Below are positions 25,920 through 35,203 of a stretch of DNA of 64,000 bases, one piece after another. The position numbers and the translations under genes were made by a program. The notes below the pieces were generated by a model, which saw only the letters and a program-made list of their open reading frames with translations, ran no database searches and had not been told where the DNA came from. The stretch covers positions 2,294,001-2,358,000 of the forward strand of contig NZ_CP104143.1 of the NCBI RefSeq assembly GCF_025200715.1, written 5' to 3'. This DNA is from Rhizobium sullae. Its GTDB lineage: Bacteria > Pseudomonadota > Alphaproteobacteria > Rhizobiales > Rhizobiaceae. The number at the start of each line of letters is the position of its first letter. The stretch's first letter is position 1.

Positions 25920-26522
25920 TCAAACGGCCTCGGCGCACCATTCGCCATTCATTGCATCGTCCCAGTGCCTGCGGCAGAGCGATACGTATTTCTCGTTGCC
26001 GCCGACCTCGATCTGCGCGCCCTCGCGGACAACCTCTCCATCGGCATTGAGCCGTACGACCATCGTCGCCTTGCGGCCGCAATGGCAAATGGTTCGCACC
26101 TCGCGCATCTCGTCAGCAATCGCCAGCAGTTCCTCGGAAGCGGGAAACAGCTTGCCTTGGAAATCGGTCCGAAGGCCATAAACCATGACCGGTATGTTCA
26201 GCCGGTCAACCACGCGGGCGAGCTGCCAGACATGCTGGCGTGTCATGAAATTCGCCTCGTCGACGAAGACGCAGGCGACCGGGCTTCCCTCGCCGCTCAG
26301 TTCCTTGATGAGGGCGAAGAGATCGGTATGACCTTCAAAAGCGATCGCGCTGGCTTCCAGCCCGATACGCGAGCCGATGACGCCCTTGCCGGTGCGTTCG
26401 TCGAAGGCTGCGATCAAGAGCACGGTGCGCATGCCGCGTTCGTGGTAGTTATAGGACGCCTGCAGCAGCATGGTCGATTTGCCGGCGTTCATGGTAGAGT
26501 AGTTGAAATAGAGCTTCGCCAT
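25920..26522 (-). CDS. tdk: Thymidine kinase
   Basis: Phosphorylates thymidine with ATP (EC 2.7.1.21), the DNA-precursor salvage enzyme of the type II family. A 200-residue protein beginning AKLYFNYSTMNAGKSTMLLQ after Met, with the P-loop N-A-G-K-S-T, then VFVDEANFMTRQHVWQLARV (Walker B and catalytic Glu region), and a zinc site of Cys residues (TICHCGRKA; VSLCRRHW). ATG 26525 is an alternative start giving one extra Met; GGAG lies upstream. The reading back to 26690 is not supported. Confidence 0.95.
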   Translation of the reverse strand: MAKLYFNYSTMNAGKSTMLLQASYNYHERGMRTVLLIAAFDERTGKGVIGSRIGLEASAIAFEGHTDLFALIKELSGEGSPVACVFVDEANFMTRQHVWQLARVVDRLNIPVMVYGLRTDFQGKLFPASEELLAIADEMREVRTICHCGRKATMVVRLNADGEVVREGAQIEVGGNEKYVSLCRRHWDDAMNGEWCAEAV

Positions 26523-26740
26523 CATTTTCTCCGTGTTTTGCTTCTTGAAAGCTCGAATCGGCAAAGAAAAGACCGCAGAATCGATAATCACAGGAAATCC
26601 GGAGGCAAAAATCGCAAAAGCCCGGAAATCCGGGCATATCGTGAGAAAAGCGGCACGTCGCATTCGGGGTAGCCAATCCGGCGCAAACACACGCAGGTCG
26701 CTTGTAAATGTCGTCTATTGATGCTTGGCTTGGGAACTTA

Positions 26741-26753
26741 AGACTGGGAGTCT
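26741..26753 (+). promoter_or_regulatory. Hairpin holding the choX ribosome-binding site
   Basis: AGACT-GGG-AGTCT forms a 5-bp stem with the GGGAG Shine-Dalgarno sequence in its loop and 3' arm, ending 4 nt before the choX ATG. It could modulate translation; the stem is short. Confidence 0.4.
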
Positions 26754-26756
26754 AAA

Positions 26757-27710
26757 ATGAAAATGACAAGCGCATTCAAACTGACCACCGCCACTGCAGT
26801 TGCAGCACTTTCAATCGCAACCGCATCATTTGCTGCAGAACCCGAAAGCTGCTCGACCGTCCATTTCTCGGACGTAGGCTGGACGGACATCACGGCAACC
26901 ACCGCCGTTGCCGCGGTCGTGCTAAAGAGCCTCGGCTACGAGCCGGACGTCAAGGTTCTCTCCGTACCGGTCACCTATCAGTCGCTGAAGAACAAGGACA
27001 TCGATGTGTTCCTCGGCAACTGGATGCCGGCGCAACAGAAGGACGTCCAACCCTATCTCGACGACAAGTCGGTTGAATCCATTGCAGCCAATCTCGAAGG
27101 TGCCAAGTACACGCTTGCCACCAACGCCAAGGGCGCCGAACTGGGCATCAAGGACTTCAGCGACATCGGCAAGCATAAGGATGCCCTCGATGGCAAGATC
27201 TACGGGATCGAGCCGGGCAACGACGGCAACCGCCTTGTCATGACCCTGATCGAGAAGAACGAGATGGGAATGGGCGGCCTTGAAGTCGTCGAGTCCTCCG
27301 AACAGGGCATGCTGGCGCAGGTTGCTCGTGCCGAAAAGGACGGTAAGCCTGTCGTATTCCTCGGTTGGGCCCCCCATCCGATGAACGAGAACTTCAAGAT
27401 GACCTACCTCACGGGTGGCGACAGCTCCTTCGGCCCCAACTTCGGCGGCGCGACGGTCTACACCAACACCCGCGCAGGGTTCGTCACCGAGTGCCCGAAC
27501 GTCGGCAAGTTCGTGTCCAACCTGAAGTTCACCCTGGAGATGGAAAACCAGATCATGGGCAAGATCCTCAACGATGGCGAGGACCCCCAGGACGCGGCAA
27601 CCGAATGGCTGAAGGCAAATCCGACAGCAGTCGAGCCATGGCTCGCAGGCGTCACGACCAAGGACGGCAAGGACGCCGCCGCGGCCGTCAAGTCCGGCCT
27701 CGGCCTCTGA
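26757..27710 (+). CDS. choX: Choline ABC transporter substrate-binding protein
   Basis: A 317-residue periplasmic protein with a signal peptide (residues 1-26, ending ASFA). It matches ChoX of S. meliloti: CSTVHFSDVGWTDITATTAV, then LGNWMPAQQKD, KYTLATNAKGAELGIKDFSD and FLGWAPHPMNENFKMTYLTG supply the tryptophans and tyrosine of the aromatic box that binds the quaternary amine of choline. First gene of choXWV. A terminator after it suggests that more binding protein than permease is made. Choline induction is known in S. meliloti; the regulator is not adjacent here. Confidence 0.95.
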   Translation: MKMTSAFKLTTATAVAALSIATASFAAEPESCSTVHFSDVGWTDITATTAVAAVVLKSLGYEPDVKVLSVPVTYQSLKNKDIDVFLGNWMPAQQKDVQPYLDDKSVESIAANLEGAKYTLATNAKGAELGIKDFSDIGKHKDALDGKIYGIEPGNDGNRLVMTLIEKNEMGMGGLEVVESSEQGMLAQVARAEKDGKPVVFLGWAPHPMNENFKMTYLTGGDSSFGPNFGGATVYTNTRAGFVTECPNVGKFVSNLKFTLEMENQIMGKILNDGEDPQDAATEWLKANPTAVEPWLAGVTTKDGKDAAAAVKSGLGL

Positions 27711-27721
27711 AACTGATGAAC

Positions 27722-27748
27722 GGGGCGGCCCGCACGCCGCCCCTTTTT
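27722..27748 (+). terminator. choX-choW intercistronic terminator
   Basis: GGGGCGGC (27722-27729) pairs with GCCGCCCC (27736-27743), followed by TTTTT. It would attenuate transcription into choW and choV and raise the ChoX ratio. Confidence 0.85.
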
Positions 27749-27788
27749 GTTTCATCCTGATCTCTGCTCTTTTGGATAGGCGCGCTTC

Positions 27789-28634
27789 TTGAACTGGATC
27801 ACCGATTACAAAATCCCTATTGGCCCCGTCGCCAAATCCACCGTCGATTGGCTGACGACGAGCGGCGAATGGTTTTTCGACAGGCTGGCCCTGACTCTCT
27901 CGCATGTGATTGGCGCATTGCTCTTCATCCTGCAGGCGCCACATCCGCTGATCGTGCTCCTCGCCATTACGGCGATTGCCTATTGGCTCCGCCGCTCGAT
28001 CGGCGTTGCGGTCTTCACCTTGCTCGGTTTGCTGCTGATCATGAACCAAGGCTACTGGAAGGAGACGACGGAAACGCTGGCCCTTGTCCTCGCCTCGACA
28101 TTCGTCAGCATGGCGATCGGCATTCCGCTCGGCATTGCCGGGGCAAGACGCGCCTGGGTCTTCTCCATCATGCGCCCAGTGCTCGATCTGATGCAGACGA
28201 TCCCAACATTCGTCTATCTGATCCCCGCACTCATTCTCTTCGGTCTCGGCATGGTGCCAGGCCTAATCGCAACCGTGATCTTTGCCATTCCTGCACCGAT
28301 CCGTCTGACCCGCCTCGGCATCATCTCGACACCGCCCTCCCTCGTCGAGGCAGCCGAGTCCTTTGGCGCAACCCCGACGCAGGTACTGCGCAAGGTCGAG
28401 CTGCCTTTCGCGATGCCGCAGATCATGGCTGGCCTCACGCAGACGATCATGCTGTCGCTATCGATGGTGGTCATCGCCGCGCTCGTCGGCGCCGATGGCC
28501 TTGGAAAGCCCGTTGTTCGCGCACTTAACACGGTGAATGTCGCCATGGGCTTCCAGGCCGGTCTCTGTATCGTCATCCTGGCGATCATCCTCGATCGCAT
28601 GTTCCGCGCGGCAGGTGAAGGAGACGGCGCATGA
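27789..28634 (+). CDS. choW: Choline ABC transporter permease
   Basis: A 281-residue membrane protein with about six to seven hydrophobic segments, ProW/OpuAB type. The cytoplasmic coupling loop is RLGIISTPPSLVEAAESFGA, which fits the EAA consensus, followed by TPTQVLRKVELPFAMPQIMA. The start is TTG 27789, with GGATAGG 8 nt upstream; no ATG gives a comparable N-terminus. The last codons overlap choV (ATGA), so the two are coupled. It moves choline through the inner membrane with ChoV and ChoX. Confidence 0.93.
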   Translation: MNWITDYKIPIGPVAKSTVDWLTTSGEWFFDRLALTLSHVIGALLFILQAPHPLIVLLAITAIAYWLRRSIGVAVFTLLGLLLIMNQGYWKETTETLALVLASTFVSMAIGIPLGIAGARRAWVFSIMRPVLDLMQTIPTFVYLIPALILFGLGMVPGLIATVIFAIPAPIRLTRLGIISTPPSLVEAAESFGATPTQVLRKVELPFAMPQIMAGLTQTIMLSLSMVVIAALVGADGLGKPVVRALNTVNVAMGFQAGLCIVILAIILDRMFRAAGEGDGA

Positions 28635-29680
28635 CCTCAGTCCGCTTCGACAATGTCAGCATCATCTTCGGCGACAAGCCGCAAACCGCCCTCGCCCTCG
28701 TCGATCAGGGAAAGACCCGTGACGAGATCGGCGCCGAGACCGGTCTAGTGCTCGGCGTCGCCGACGCCTCGCTCACCGTCGAGGAGGGCGAAATCCTGGT
28801 GCTGATGGGCCTTTCCGGCTCCGGCAAGTCGACGCTGCTGCGCGCCGTCAATGGCCTTGCCCCAGTCGTTCGCGGCGAGGTTTCGGTCGCCACCGCCGAT
28901 GGCCCCTGCAATCCCTACAAGACAAGCGCCAAGGGTCTGCGCGACCTGCGCATGCACACCGTTTCTATGGTGTTCCAGCAATTCGCCCTGCTGCCCTGGC
29001 GGACCGTCGCCGAGAATGTCGGCTTCGGCCTCGAACTGGCCGGCATGCCGGACGCCGAACGCAAGAAGCGCGTCGAAGAACAACTCGAGCTCGTCAACCT
29101 GACGAAGTGGGCCGACCGCAAGGTCAACGAACTCTCCGGCGGCATGCAGCAGCGTGTGGGCCTCGCCCGCGCCTTCGCCACCGGCGCGCCGATCCTGCTC
29201 ATGGACGAGCCGTTCTCCGCGCTCGACCCGCTGATCCGCACCCGCCTGCAGGACGAGCTTCTCGAATTCCAGCGGCGCTTGAAGAAGACGATCCTCTTCG
29301 TCAGCCACGATCTCGACGAGGCCTTCCGCATCGGCAACCGCATCGCCATCATGGAAGGCGGGCGCATCATCCAGTGCGGCACGCCGCAAGATATCGTCAA
29401 GAACCCCGCCGATCAGTATGTCGCCGATTTCGTCCAGCACATGAACCCGATCAGCATGCTGACGGCGCAGGACGTGATGCAGCCAGGCCTCGGCCATGCG
29501 GCGGGGGCGAGCGTCAGCGCCACGGCACGCGCCGAAACGCCGCTAATCGATATTCTCGACGCGCTCTCCCGGCAGCCGGGCAGTATCGGCGTCGTCGAGA
29601 ACGGCGCCATCATCGGCACGATTTCGGCTCAGGATGTCGTTGCCGGCCTGACCCAGCACCGGCGCAAAGAACAGGCTTGA
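28631..29680 (+). CDS. choV: Choline ABC transporter ATP-binding protein
   Basis: A 349-residue ATPase. Walker A is MGLSGSGKSTLLRAVNGL, the Q-loop lies in VSMVFQQFALLPWRTVAENV, the ABC signature is LSGGMQQRVGLARAF, Walker B is ILLMDEPFSALDPL, and the switch His is in FVSHDLDEA. The C-terminal 70 residues after about 280 form a shortened CBS-like region (LIDILDALSRQPGSIGVVEN), which in ProV-type importers senses osmotic state. Overlaps choW by 4 bp. Confidence 0.95.
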   Translation: MTSVRFDNVSIIFGDKPQTALALVDQGKTRDEIGAETGLVLGVADASLTVEEGEILVLMGLSGSGKSTLLRAVNGLAPVVRGEVSVATADGPCNPYKTSAKGLRDLRMHTVSMVFQQFALLPWRTVAENVGFGLELAGMPDAERKKRVEEQLELVNLTKWADRKVNELSGGMQQRVGLARAFATGAPILLMDEPFSALDPLIRTRLQDELLEFQRRLKKTILFVSHDLDEAFRIGNRIAIMEGGRIIQCGTPQDIVKNPADQYVADFVQHMNPISMLTAQDVMQPGLGHAAGASVSATARAETPLIDILDALSRQPGSIGVVENGAIIGTISAQDVVAGLTQHRRKEQA

Positions 29681-29712
29681 TCCCGCCGTCCGCTTCCGTC
29701 AAGAAAGTGGAC

Positions 29713-30468
29713 ATGAAAGATCAGGCTTCCGTACTCAGGGAAACGGACGAAGAAGCGCGCAAGCTCGCGCGCATTCTTCTACGTTCCGCCCGCTATGGTG
29801 CTCTTGCCGTTCTCGATCCAGCGACCGGCTTTCCCTTCGCGAGCCGAGTTCTGCTCGGCACCGATATTGACGGCGTGCCGGTGATCCTGGTTTCGGCGCT
29901 CTCGACGCATACGAAGGCGCTGGAGGCCGATCCGCGCGCATCCTTGCTGACAGGCGAACCCGGCAGAGGTGACCCGTTGGCGCATCCGCGGCTCACCACC
30001 CAATGCATTGCCGAAACGGTCGAGCGGGGAAGCTCCGCTCACCAGCGCATCCGCACCCGTTTCCTCGACCGGCATGCAAAGGCGAAGCTCTATATAGACT
30101 TCCCGGACTTCCGCTTCTTCCGTCTCATGCCGCAGTCGGCAAGCCTTAATGGAGGGTTCGGCCGCGCATATCTTCTGGAAGGCGCCGACCTCATGATTCT
30201 CTCGCCAGCGAACGATGCCGTTGCCGCACAGGCGGCGCAGGTAGTGCGAGATTTAGTAGATAAGCACCCCGACCTGTCCGGGGCGCTCGCAAAGCTCTTT
30301 AATGAGCCAAACGGTGCGGCATGGCGCGTATGTGGGGTGGACTGCGCGGGGTTCGACGCTATTTCCGGCGATTTGATCAACCGTTGCGAATTTGAGTCAC
30401 TCATCGACAATGCGGCGGACATTACGTCACACATATCTAAAATAGCATACTCAGTACGTGAAATTTAG
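29713..30468 (+). CDS. HugZ-like pyridoxamine 5'-phosphate oxidase-fold protein
   Basis: A 251-residue protein. The N-terminal split-barrel domain (ARILLRSARYGALAVLDPAT; VLLGTDIDGVPVILVSALST; ALEADPRASLLTGEPGRGDP) and a C-terminal DUF2470-like part (AAWRVCGVDCAGFDAISGDL) match HugZ/HutZ-type heme-utilisation proteins. Binding of heme or flavin is a family inference. Start ATG 29713, 32 bp after choV; it may be read through from the cho operon, although its role is unrelated. A longer in-frame reading from 29107 overlaps choV and is not real. Its stop codon lies in a NolR-like box. Confidence 0.82.
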   Translation: MKDQASVLRETDEEARKLARILLRSARYGALAVLDPATGFPFASRVLLGTDIDGVPVILVSALSTHTKALEADPRASLLTGEPGRGDPLAHPRLTTQCIAETVERGSSAHQRIRTRFLDRHAKAKLYIDFPDFRFFRLMPQSASLNGGFGRAYLLEGADLMILSPANDAVAAQAAQVVRDLVDKHPDLSGALAKLFNEPNGAAWRVCGVDCAGFDAISGDLINRCEFESLIDNAADITSHISKIAYSVREI

Positions 30469-30479
30469 GTATATACAAT
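30464..30479 (+). promoter_or_regulatory. Candidate NolR-type operator
   Basis: TTTAG-GTATATACA-AT fits the published NolR consensus (A/T)TTAG-N9-A(T/A), about 100 bp upstream of a NolR-like gene. The consensus is loose, so chance matches are common. Confidence 0.45.
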
Positions 30480-30575
30480 CTTCCAGACCAGTTGCTACTT
30501 TTGACTGTCCGCCAACCCCCCGTCTAACGCCCTGTGCCTATACGGATGTACGATTCGCTTAGGAAGATTGGAAAT

Positions 30576-30893
30576 ATGGAAACCACTGACTTGTCAGACC
30601 ACTCTAATGTGGCGGCCGCCCTCTTATCAGCGATGGCGAATCCCAAGCGCCTCCTGATCCTCTGCAGCCTCGTCAAAGGCGAGGTCCCCGTCGGCGTACT
30701 TGCAACCCAGGTCGGGCTCAGCCAGTCCGCGCTTTCGCAGCATCTTTCGAAGCTGCGGGCACAGAAACTGGTGAAGACCCGCCGCGATGCGCAGACCATT
30801 TATTACTCGAGCAATTCGGAACCGGTGATGAAGATCCTGGCGACGCTCGAGGATATTTATGCAGTCCAGGGCCGCAGCAGATCTGCAGCATAA
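30576..30893 (+). CDS. ArsR family regulator closely resembling NolR
   Basis: A 105-residue winged-helix protein if begun at ATG 30576 (AGGAAG upstream); ATG 30534 and 30546 are alternatives. The segments SAMANPKRLLILCSLVKGEV, VGLSQSALSQHLSKLRAQKL and TRRDAQTIYYSSNSEPVMKI are very close to NolR of Sinorhizobium, the global repressor of nodulation and growth-related genes. There is no metal-binding C-x-C in the recognition helix, as in NolR. It could be NolR itself or a paralog; the two differ at several positions as I remember them. A strong terminator follows. Confidence 0.85.
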   Translation: METTDLSDHSNVAAALLSAMANPKRLLILCSLVKGEVPVGVLATQVGLSQSALSQHLSKLRAQKLVKTRRDAQTIYYSSNSEPVMKILATLEDIYAVQGRSRSAA

Positions 30894-30991
30894 TAACGCA
30901 GACATAAAGTTTGCTAAAAAGCCGTGCTGCCAAAGGGATGTATCCGGAATGGCACGGTGAGCAGTATTTCAGCACGATAAAATAACTTTGG

Positions 30992-31020
30992 CCGGCAAAT
31001 CTCTCGATTTGCCGGTTTTG
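30992..31020 (+). terminator. Terminator of the ArsR gene
   Basis: CCGGCAAAT (30992-31000) pairs with ATTTGCCGG (31007-31015), followed by TTTTGTTTG. About 100 bp after the gene; the remaining gap to 31156 carries the transaminase promoter region. Confidence 0.85.
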
Positions 31021-31156
31021 TTTGTTTGCGGGAAGGCTGCGCCGCCATCGATGACGTCCATGGCTTGACGCCCCAAGAAGCCCTGATAATTTGACCGAAC
31101 AGTAAAAATTGGGCGCAAAGCCCCGGGAACGGCCTCGCGACGGCCAGGAGAACAGC

Positions 31157-32482
31157 ATGTCCAATCGCCTCAATGCACCAAACGATCTTCGCGCCTTCTG
31201 GATGCCGTTTACGGCAAACCGGCAGTTCAAGAAGGAGCCGCGCATGTTCGTCGGCGCCAAGGACATGTACTACACGACGCATGACGGCCGTCAGGTTCTC
31301 GACGGCACCGCCGGCCTCTGGTGCGTGAATGCCGGCCACTGCCGGCCGAAGATCACCGAGGCGATCCGCGAGCAGGCCGGCGAGCTCGACTACGCCCCGG
31401 CCTTCCAGCTCGGCCATCCGAAGGCCTTCGAACTGGCAAACCGCCTCGTCGATATCGCACCGGAAGGGATGGATCACGTCCTCTACACCAACTCGGGTTC
31501 CGAGTCGGTCGAGACCGCGCTCAAGGTGGCGCTGGCCTATCACCGCGTGAAGGGCAACGGCTCCCGCTTCCGCCTGATCGGCCGCGAACGCGGCTACCAC
31601 GGCGTCAATTTCGGCGGCATCTCGGTCGGCGGAATCGTTTCCAACCGCAAGATGTTCGGCACGCTTCTGACCGGCGTCGACCACATGCCCCATACGCATC
31701 AGCCCGGAAAGAACAACTTCACCCGCGGCGAGCCCGAACATGGCGGCGACATCGCAACCGAGCTGGAGCGCATCGTGACACTGCATGACGCTTCCACGAT
31801 CGCCGCCGTGATCATCGAGCCCGTCGCAGGCTCCACCGGCGTTCTCATTCCTCCGAAGGGCTACCTGCAGAAGCTCCGCGAAATCTGCACCAAGCACGGC
31901 ATCCTGCTGATCTTCGACGAAGTCATCACCGGCTTCGGCCGTCTCGGCGCTCCCTTCGCCGCGCAGTTTTACGACGTGAAGCCCGACATCATCACCACCG
32001 CCAAGGGCCTGACCAACGGCGTCATCCCGATGGGCGCCGTCTTTGTCACCTCCGAGATTCACGACGCATTCATGAATGGACCGGAGCACATGATCGAGTT
32101 CTTCCACGGCTACACCTATTCGGGCAATCCGATCGCCGCCGCCGCCGCGCTTGCCACCCTCGACACCTACAAGGAAGAAGGCCTGCTTACCCGCGCCGCC
32201 GAACTCTCGGATTACTGGGCCGACGCCCTTCACTCGCTGAGGGACTGCCCGAACGTCATCGATATCCGCAACACCGGCCTGATCGGCGCCATCGAACTCG
32301 ACCCGATCGCCGGTGAACCGACGAAGCGCGCGTTTACGGCCTTCCTGAAGGCTTACGAAAACGGCCTGCTGATCCGCACCACAGGCGACATCATCGCCCT
32401 TTCCCCGCCGCTCATCATAGAGAAGAAGCACATCGACGAGCTCTTTGGCAAACTGCGCGAAATTTTGCAGAACAACATCTGA
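31157..32482 (+). CDS. Class III omega-aminotransferase (beta-alanine:pyruvate type)
   Basis: A 441-residue PLP enzyme. VLYTNSGSESVETALKVALA is the phosphate-binding loop, LIFDEVITGFGRLGAPFAAQ holds the Asp that contacts the pyridine N, and TTAKGLTNGVIPMGAVFVTS carries the Schiff-base Lys in T-A-K-G. The start DLRAFWMPFTANRQFKKEPR and FFHGYTYSGNPIAAAAALAT match beta-alanine-pyruvate transaminases (EC 2.6.1.18). Substrate choice among beta-alanine, taurine or other amines cannot be fixed from sequence. Monocistronic; ATG 31157 follows CAGGAGAACAGC. Confidence 0.92.
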   Translation: MSNRLNAPNDLRAFWMPFTANRQFKKEPRMFVGAKDMYYTTHDGRQVLDGTAGLWCVNAGHCRPKITEAIREQAGELDYAPAFQLGHPKAFELANRLVDIAPEGMDHVLYTNSGSESVETALKVALAYHRVKGNGSRFRLIGRERGYHGVNFGGISVGGIVSNRKMFGTLLTGVDHMPHTHQPGKNNFTRGEPEHGGDIATELERIVTLHDASTIAAVIIEPVAGSTGVLIPPKGYLQKLREICTKHGILLIFDEVITGFGRLGAPFAAQFYDVKPDIITTAKGLTNGVIPMGAVFVTSEIHDAFMNGPEHMIEFFHGYTYSGNPIAAAAALATLDTYKEEGLLTRAAELSDYWADALHSLRDCPNVIDIRNTGLIGAIELDPIAGEPTKRAFTAFLKAYENGLLIRTTGDIIALSPPLIIEKKHIDELFGKLREILQNNI

Positions 32483-32631
32483 GACTGCATCGACGGTTCA
32501 CGCTGAGATTTGAAGTCCAAGGGTCGAGGCTTTTGTCTCGACCCTTTTGTTGCGACCTCGATCGCGTTGCGGGTCGCAGCCCGCACAAATTCCCTGCAGG
32601 AAGGACGAGTTCATTTCCAACCGGGGATTCC

Positions 32632-33693
32632 ATGCTCAAGTTCATGCCTTTCATCGCCTTGCTCGTCTCATTCTCGGCCCAGTCGGCATTCGCTGCGGTC
32701 GGGTTCCGCGAGATGACCTTGCCGGACACCGAAGGCGACCGACCCATACATGTCAGCATCTGGTATCCTACGGACACCGACCGGGAACCGGTGCTGCTCG
32801 GCGAAACGCCCGCCTTCAGCGGCCAGCCTGTCGTCAAGGGTGCCGAAGCCAGGACCGGCCCTCACCCGTTGGTGCTCCTTTCGCACGGCTATGGCGGTAG
32901 TTGGCGCAACCTCGCCTGGCTCGCGAGCGAACTTGCTCGCAAAGGCTATGTCATCGCAGCACCTGACCACCCCGGCACTACCACCTTCGATATGCGGCCA
33001 CCTGAAGCTGTAATGCTCTGGAAGCGCCCGCGCGATCTCAGCCTCGTTATCGACGCGTTGCTTTCTCGTCGGGAACTGACCGGCGGCATCGCAATCGACC
33101 GCATCGCTGCCATCGGTCATTCGCTCGGCGGATGGACGGTCATTGAACTTGCGGGCGGTCGCTTCGATGCCAACGATATAATGAAGAATTGCATGGCGCG
33201 GTTCGGCTCCCTCTATTGCAAGATATTCAAAGCGTTGGGTGTAGGACGGGATGCAGCCTCCACCGCAGCGATGGGCGCCGATCTCAGCGACCGGCGGATC
33301 CGCGCGGTCGTCATGCTTGACCTCGGCCCAGGACGCGGCCTTACGCCGCAAAGCCTCGCGTCCGTCCGCGTGCCAGCGCTCGTCTTAGGTGCGGCCGAGG
33401 ATGTCGACAAGGAGACTGCCTCCAAAGCGGACATCGCCGCCACCAACAAGGACTCTGCCTACTTGGCCCAGTATCTGCCTTCTGCCACGACCTCCTATGC
33501 CCTCGTCCCTGGCTCCCTGCATTTCAGTTTCATGCAGCCTTGCAAACCGGGAGCGGCAGCGCTGATTGAGGAGGAAGCACGGGGCGAGAGCATCGTCTGC
33601 AAGGATGGTCAGGGCGCCGATCGAAGCACCATTCATCGGCAAATTGCAAACATGATCGTCGCGTTCCTGCAAAGAGCCCTTCCAACAAGATAG
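32632..33693 (+). CDS. Exported alpha/beta hydrolase (predicted dienelactone hydrolase family)
   Basis: A 353-residue protein with a signal peptide (KFMPFIALLVSFSAQSAFA). The hydrolase fold shows PLVLLSHGYGGSWRNLAWLA (oxyanion loop), the nucleophile Ser in AAIGHSLGGWTV, and a C-terminal His in VPGSLHFSF; the Asp is probably in GAAEDVDKE. The type is COG4188, periplasmic hydrolases of unknown substrate. Start ATG 32632, with GGGGA upstream. No operon partner. Two Cys near residues 180-195 (NCMARFGSLYC) may form a disulfide. Confidence 0.82.
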   Translation: MLKFMPFIALLVSFSAQSAFAAVGFREMTLPDTEGDRPIHVSIWYPTDTDREPVLLGETPAFSGQPVVKGAEARTGPHPLVLLSHGYGGSWRNLAWLASELARKGYVIAAPDHPGTTTFDMRPPEAVMLWKRPRDLSLVIDALLSRRELTGGIAIDRIAAIGHSLGGWTVIELAGGRFDANDIMKNCMARFGSLYCKIFKALGVGRDAASTAAMGADLSDRRIRAVVMLDLGPGRGLTPQSLASVRVPALVLGAAEDVDKETASKADIAATNKDSAYLAQYLPSATTSYALVPGSLHFSFMQPCKPGAAALIEEEARGESIVCKDGQGADRSTIHRQIANMIVAFLQRALPTR

Positions 33694-33963
33694 ATCGCGA
33701 AAACCTCCAAGAAAATCGCGATCGACGCCTGTTCCCTACCGGATTTGCCAAGGACGGGCCTCGTTTTGTTATCTCCTTGCGGAATCGCAGCAAAATTCAT
33801 AGAAAATTACTCTGTGCCTTCCGAAGCCAAAAGTGGCCGGAAGGCGCGTTGACCGCACCGTAGCCGCCGTCCTTTGGCGCATCCCTTTGGGGTGTTGAAC
33901 GAGCGGGTTTCGCTGTCGCGGCAGTCGTCGCGGGCCGGAAGGCCCCACCCAAGGAGAACGAAA

Positions 33964-35070
33964 ATGAGTCTTAAGACTTTGACTGGCGCGACCCTTGTCG
34001 CATCGCTGGCCTTTGCGCCGTTTGCCTATGCCGACATCACCATCGGCCTCATCGCACCGCTGACCGGCCCGGTTGCCGCCTATGGCGACCAAGTGAAGAA
34101 CGGCGCGCAGACCGCTGTCGAGGAGATCAACAAGAAAGGCGGCATCCTCGGCGAGAAGGTTGTCCTGAAGACTGCCGACGACGCGGGCGAGCCGAAGCAG
34201 GGCGTTTCCGCCGCAAACCAGCTCGTCGGCGAAGGCATCCGCTTCGTCGTCGGTCCGGTCACGTCCGGCGTCGCCATCCCCGCTTCCGACGTGCTTGCCG
34301 AAAACGGCATTCTGATGGTGACCCCGACAGCGACAGCACCTGATCTCACCAAGCGCGGCCTCACCAATGTACTGCGCACCTGCGGCCGCGACGACCAGCA
34401 GGCCGAAGTCGCCGCCAAATACGTGCTCAAGACCTTCAAGGACAAGCGCGTCGCCATCGTCAACGACAAGGGCGCCTATGGCAAGGGGCTTGCCGATGCA
34501 TTCAAGGCGACGCTCAACGCTGGCGGCCTCACCGAGGTCATCAATGATGCAATCACCCCCGGCGATAAGGATTTCAGCGCGCTCACAACCCGCCTCAAGG
34601 CCGAAAATGTCGACGTGATCTATTTCGGCGGCTACCATCCGGAGGGTGGACTGCTCGCCCGCCAGCTCGCCGACCTTTCCGTCAAGGCAACGATCATCGG
34701 CGGTGACGGCCTGTCGAACAGCGAATTCTGGAACATCGGAACAGAAGCCGCAGCAGGTACGGTCTTCACCAATGCGTCCGATGCGACCAAGAGCGGCGAC
34801 TCGAAGGCAGCGTCCGATGCGCTCGCCGCCAAGAACATCCCGGCCGAAGCCTTCACGCTGAATGCCTACGCCGCCGTCGAGGTCCTGAAGGCAGGCATCG
34901 AGAAGGCGGGCAGCGCCGAAGATTCCGAAGCGGTTGCAGCCGCCCTCAAGACCGGCGAACCGATCCCGACCGCGATAGGCAAGCTCACCTATGGCGAAAC
35001 CGGCGATCTCACCTCGCAGAGCTTTGCGCTCTACAAGTGGGAAGGCGGCAAGATCGTCGCCGCCGAATAA
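33964..35070 (+). CDS. Branched-chain amino acid ABC transporter binding protein (LivJ/LivK-like)
   Basis: A 368-residue periplasmic protein with a signal peptide (residues 1-23, ending PFAYA) and the Leu/Ile/Val-binding fold: [80 protein letters not shown]. No permease or ATPase gene is adjacent, as is common in rhizobia where distant livHMGF genes serve several binding proteins. Start ATG 33964 follows AAGGAGAACGAAA. The 270-bp upstream gap is AT-rich near 33775-33820 and may hold the promoter. Confidence 0.93.
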   Translation: MSLKTLTGATLVASLAFAPFAYADITIGLIAPLTGPVAAYGDQVKNGAQTAVEEINKKGGILGEKVVLKTADDAGEPKQGVSAANQLVGEGIRFVVGPVTSGVAIPASDVLAENGILMVTPTATAPDLTKRGLTNVLRTCGRDDQQAEVAAKYVLKTFKDKRVAIVNDKGAYGKGLADAFKATLNAGGLTEVINDAITPGDKDFSALTTRLKAENVDVIYFGGYHPEGGLLARQLADLSVKATIIGGDGLSNSEFWNIGTEAAAGTVFTNASDATKSGDSKAASDALAAKNIPAEAFTLNAYAAVEVLKAGIEKAGSAEDSEAVAAALKTGEPIPTAIGKLTYGETGDLTSQSFALYKWEGGKIVAAE

Positions 35071-35095
35071 GGCCTGATAACCGGCAACTCCATTG

Positions 35096-35124
35096 ACCGG
35101 GCGTCTTATCGGCGCCCGGTTTTC
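35096..35124 (+). terminator. Terminator of the Liv-type binding protein gene
   Basis: ACCGGGCG (35096-35103) pairs with CGCCCGGT (35113-35120), followed by TTTC. Confidence 0.75.
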
Positions 35125-35203
35125 ATTTGCGGAGCAGTCTCGCTTGTAGCGCTTTGTCCGGCACTTCAGTTATAACGGACGGATAGCCAGAACGAGGATG
35201 CCC

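Noticed and set aside
29107..30468. Fusion-like 453-residue reading joining choV frame to the HugZ-like protein
   Set aside because: The N-terminal part lies inside choV in another frame; the real start is ATG 29713.
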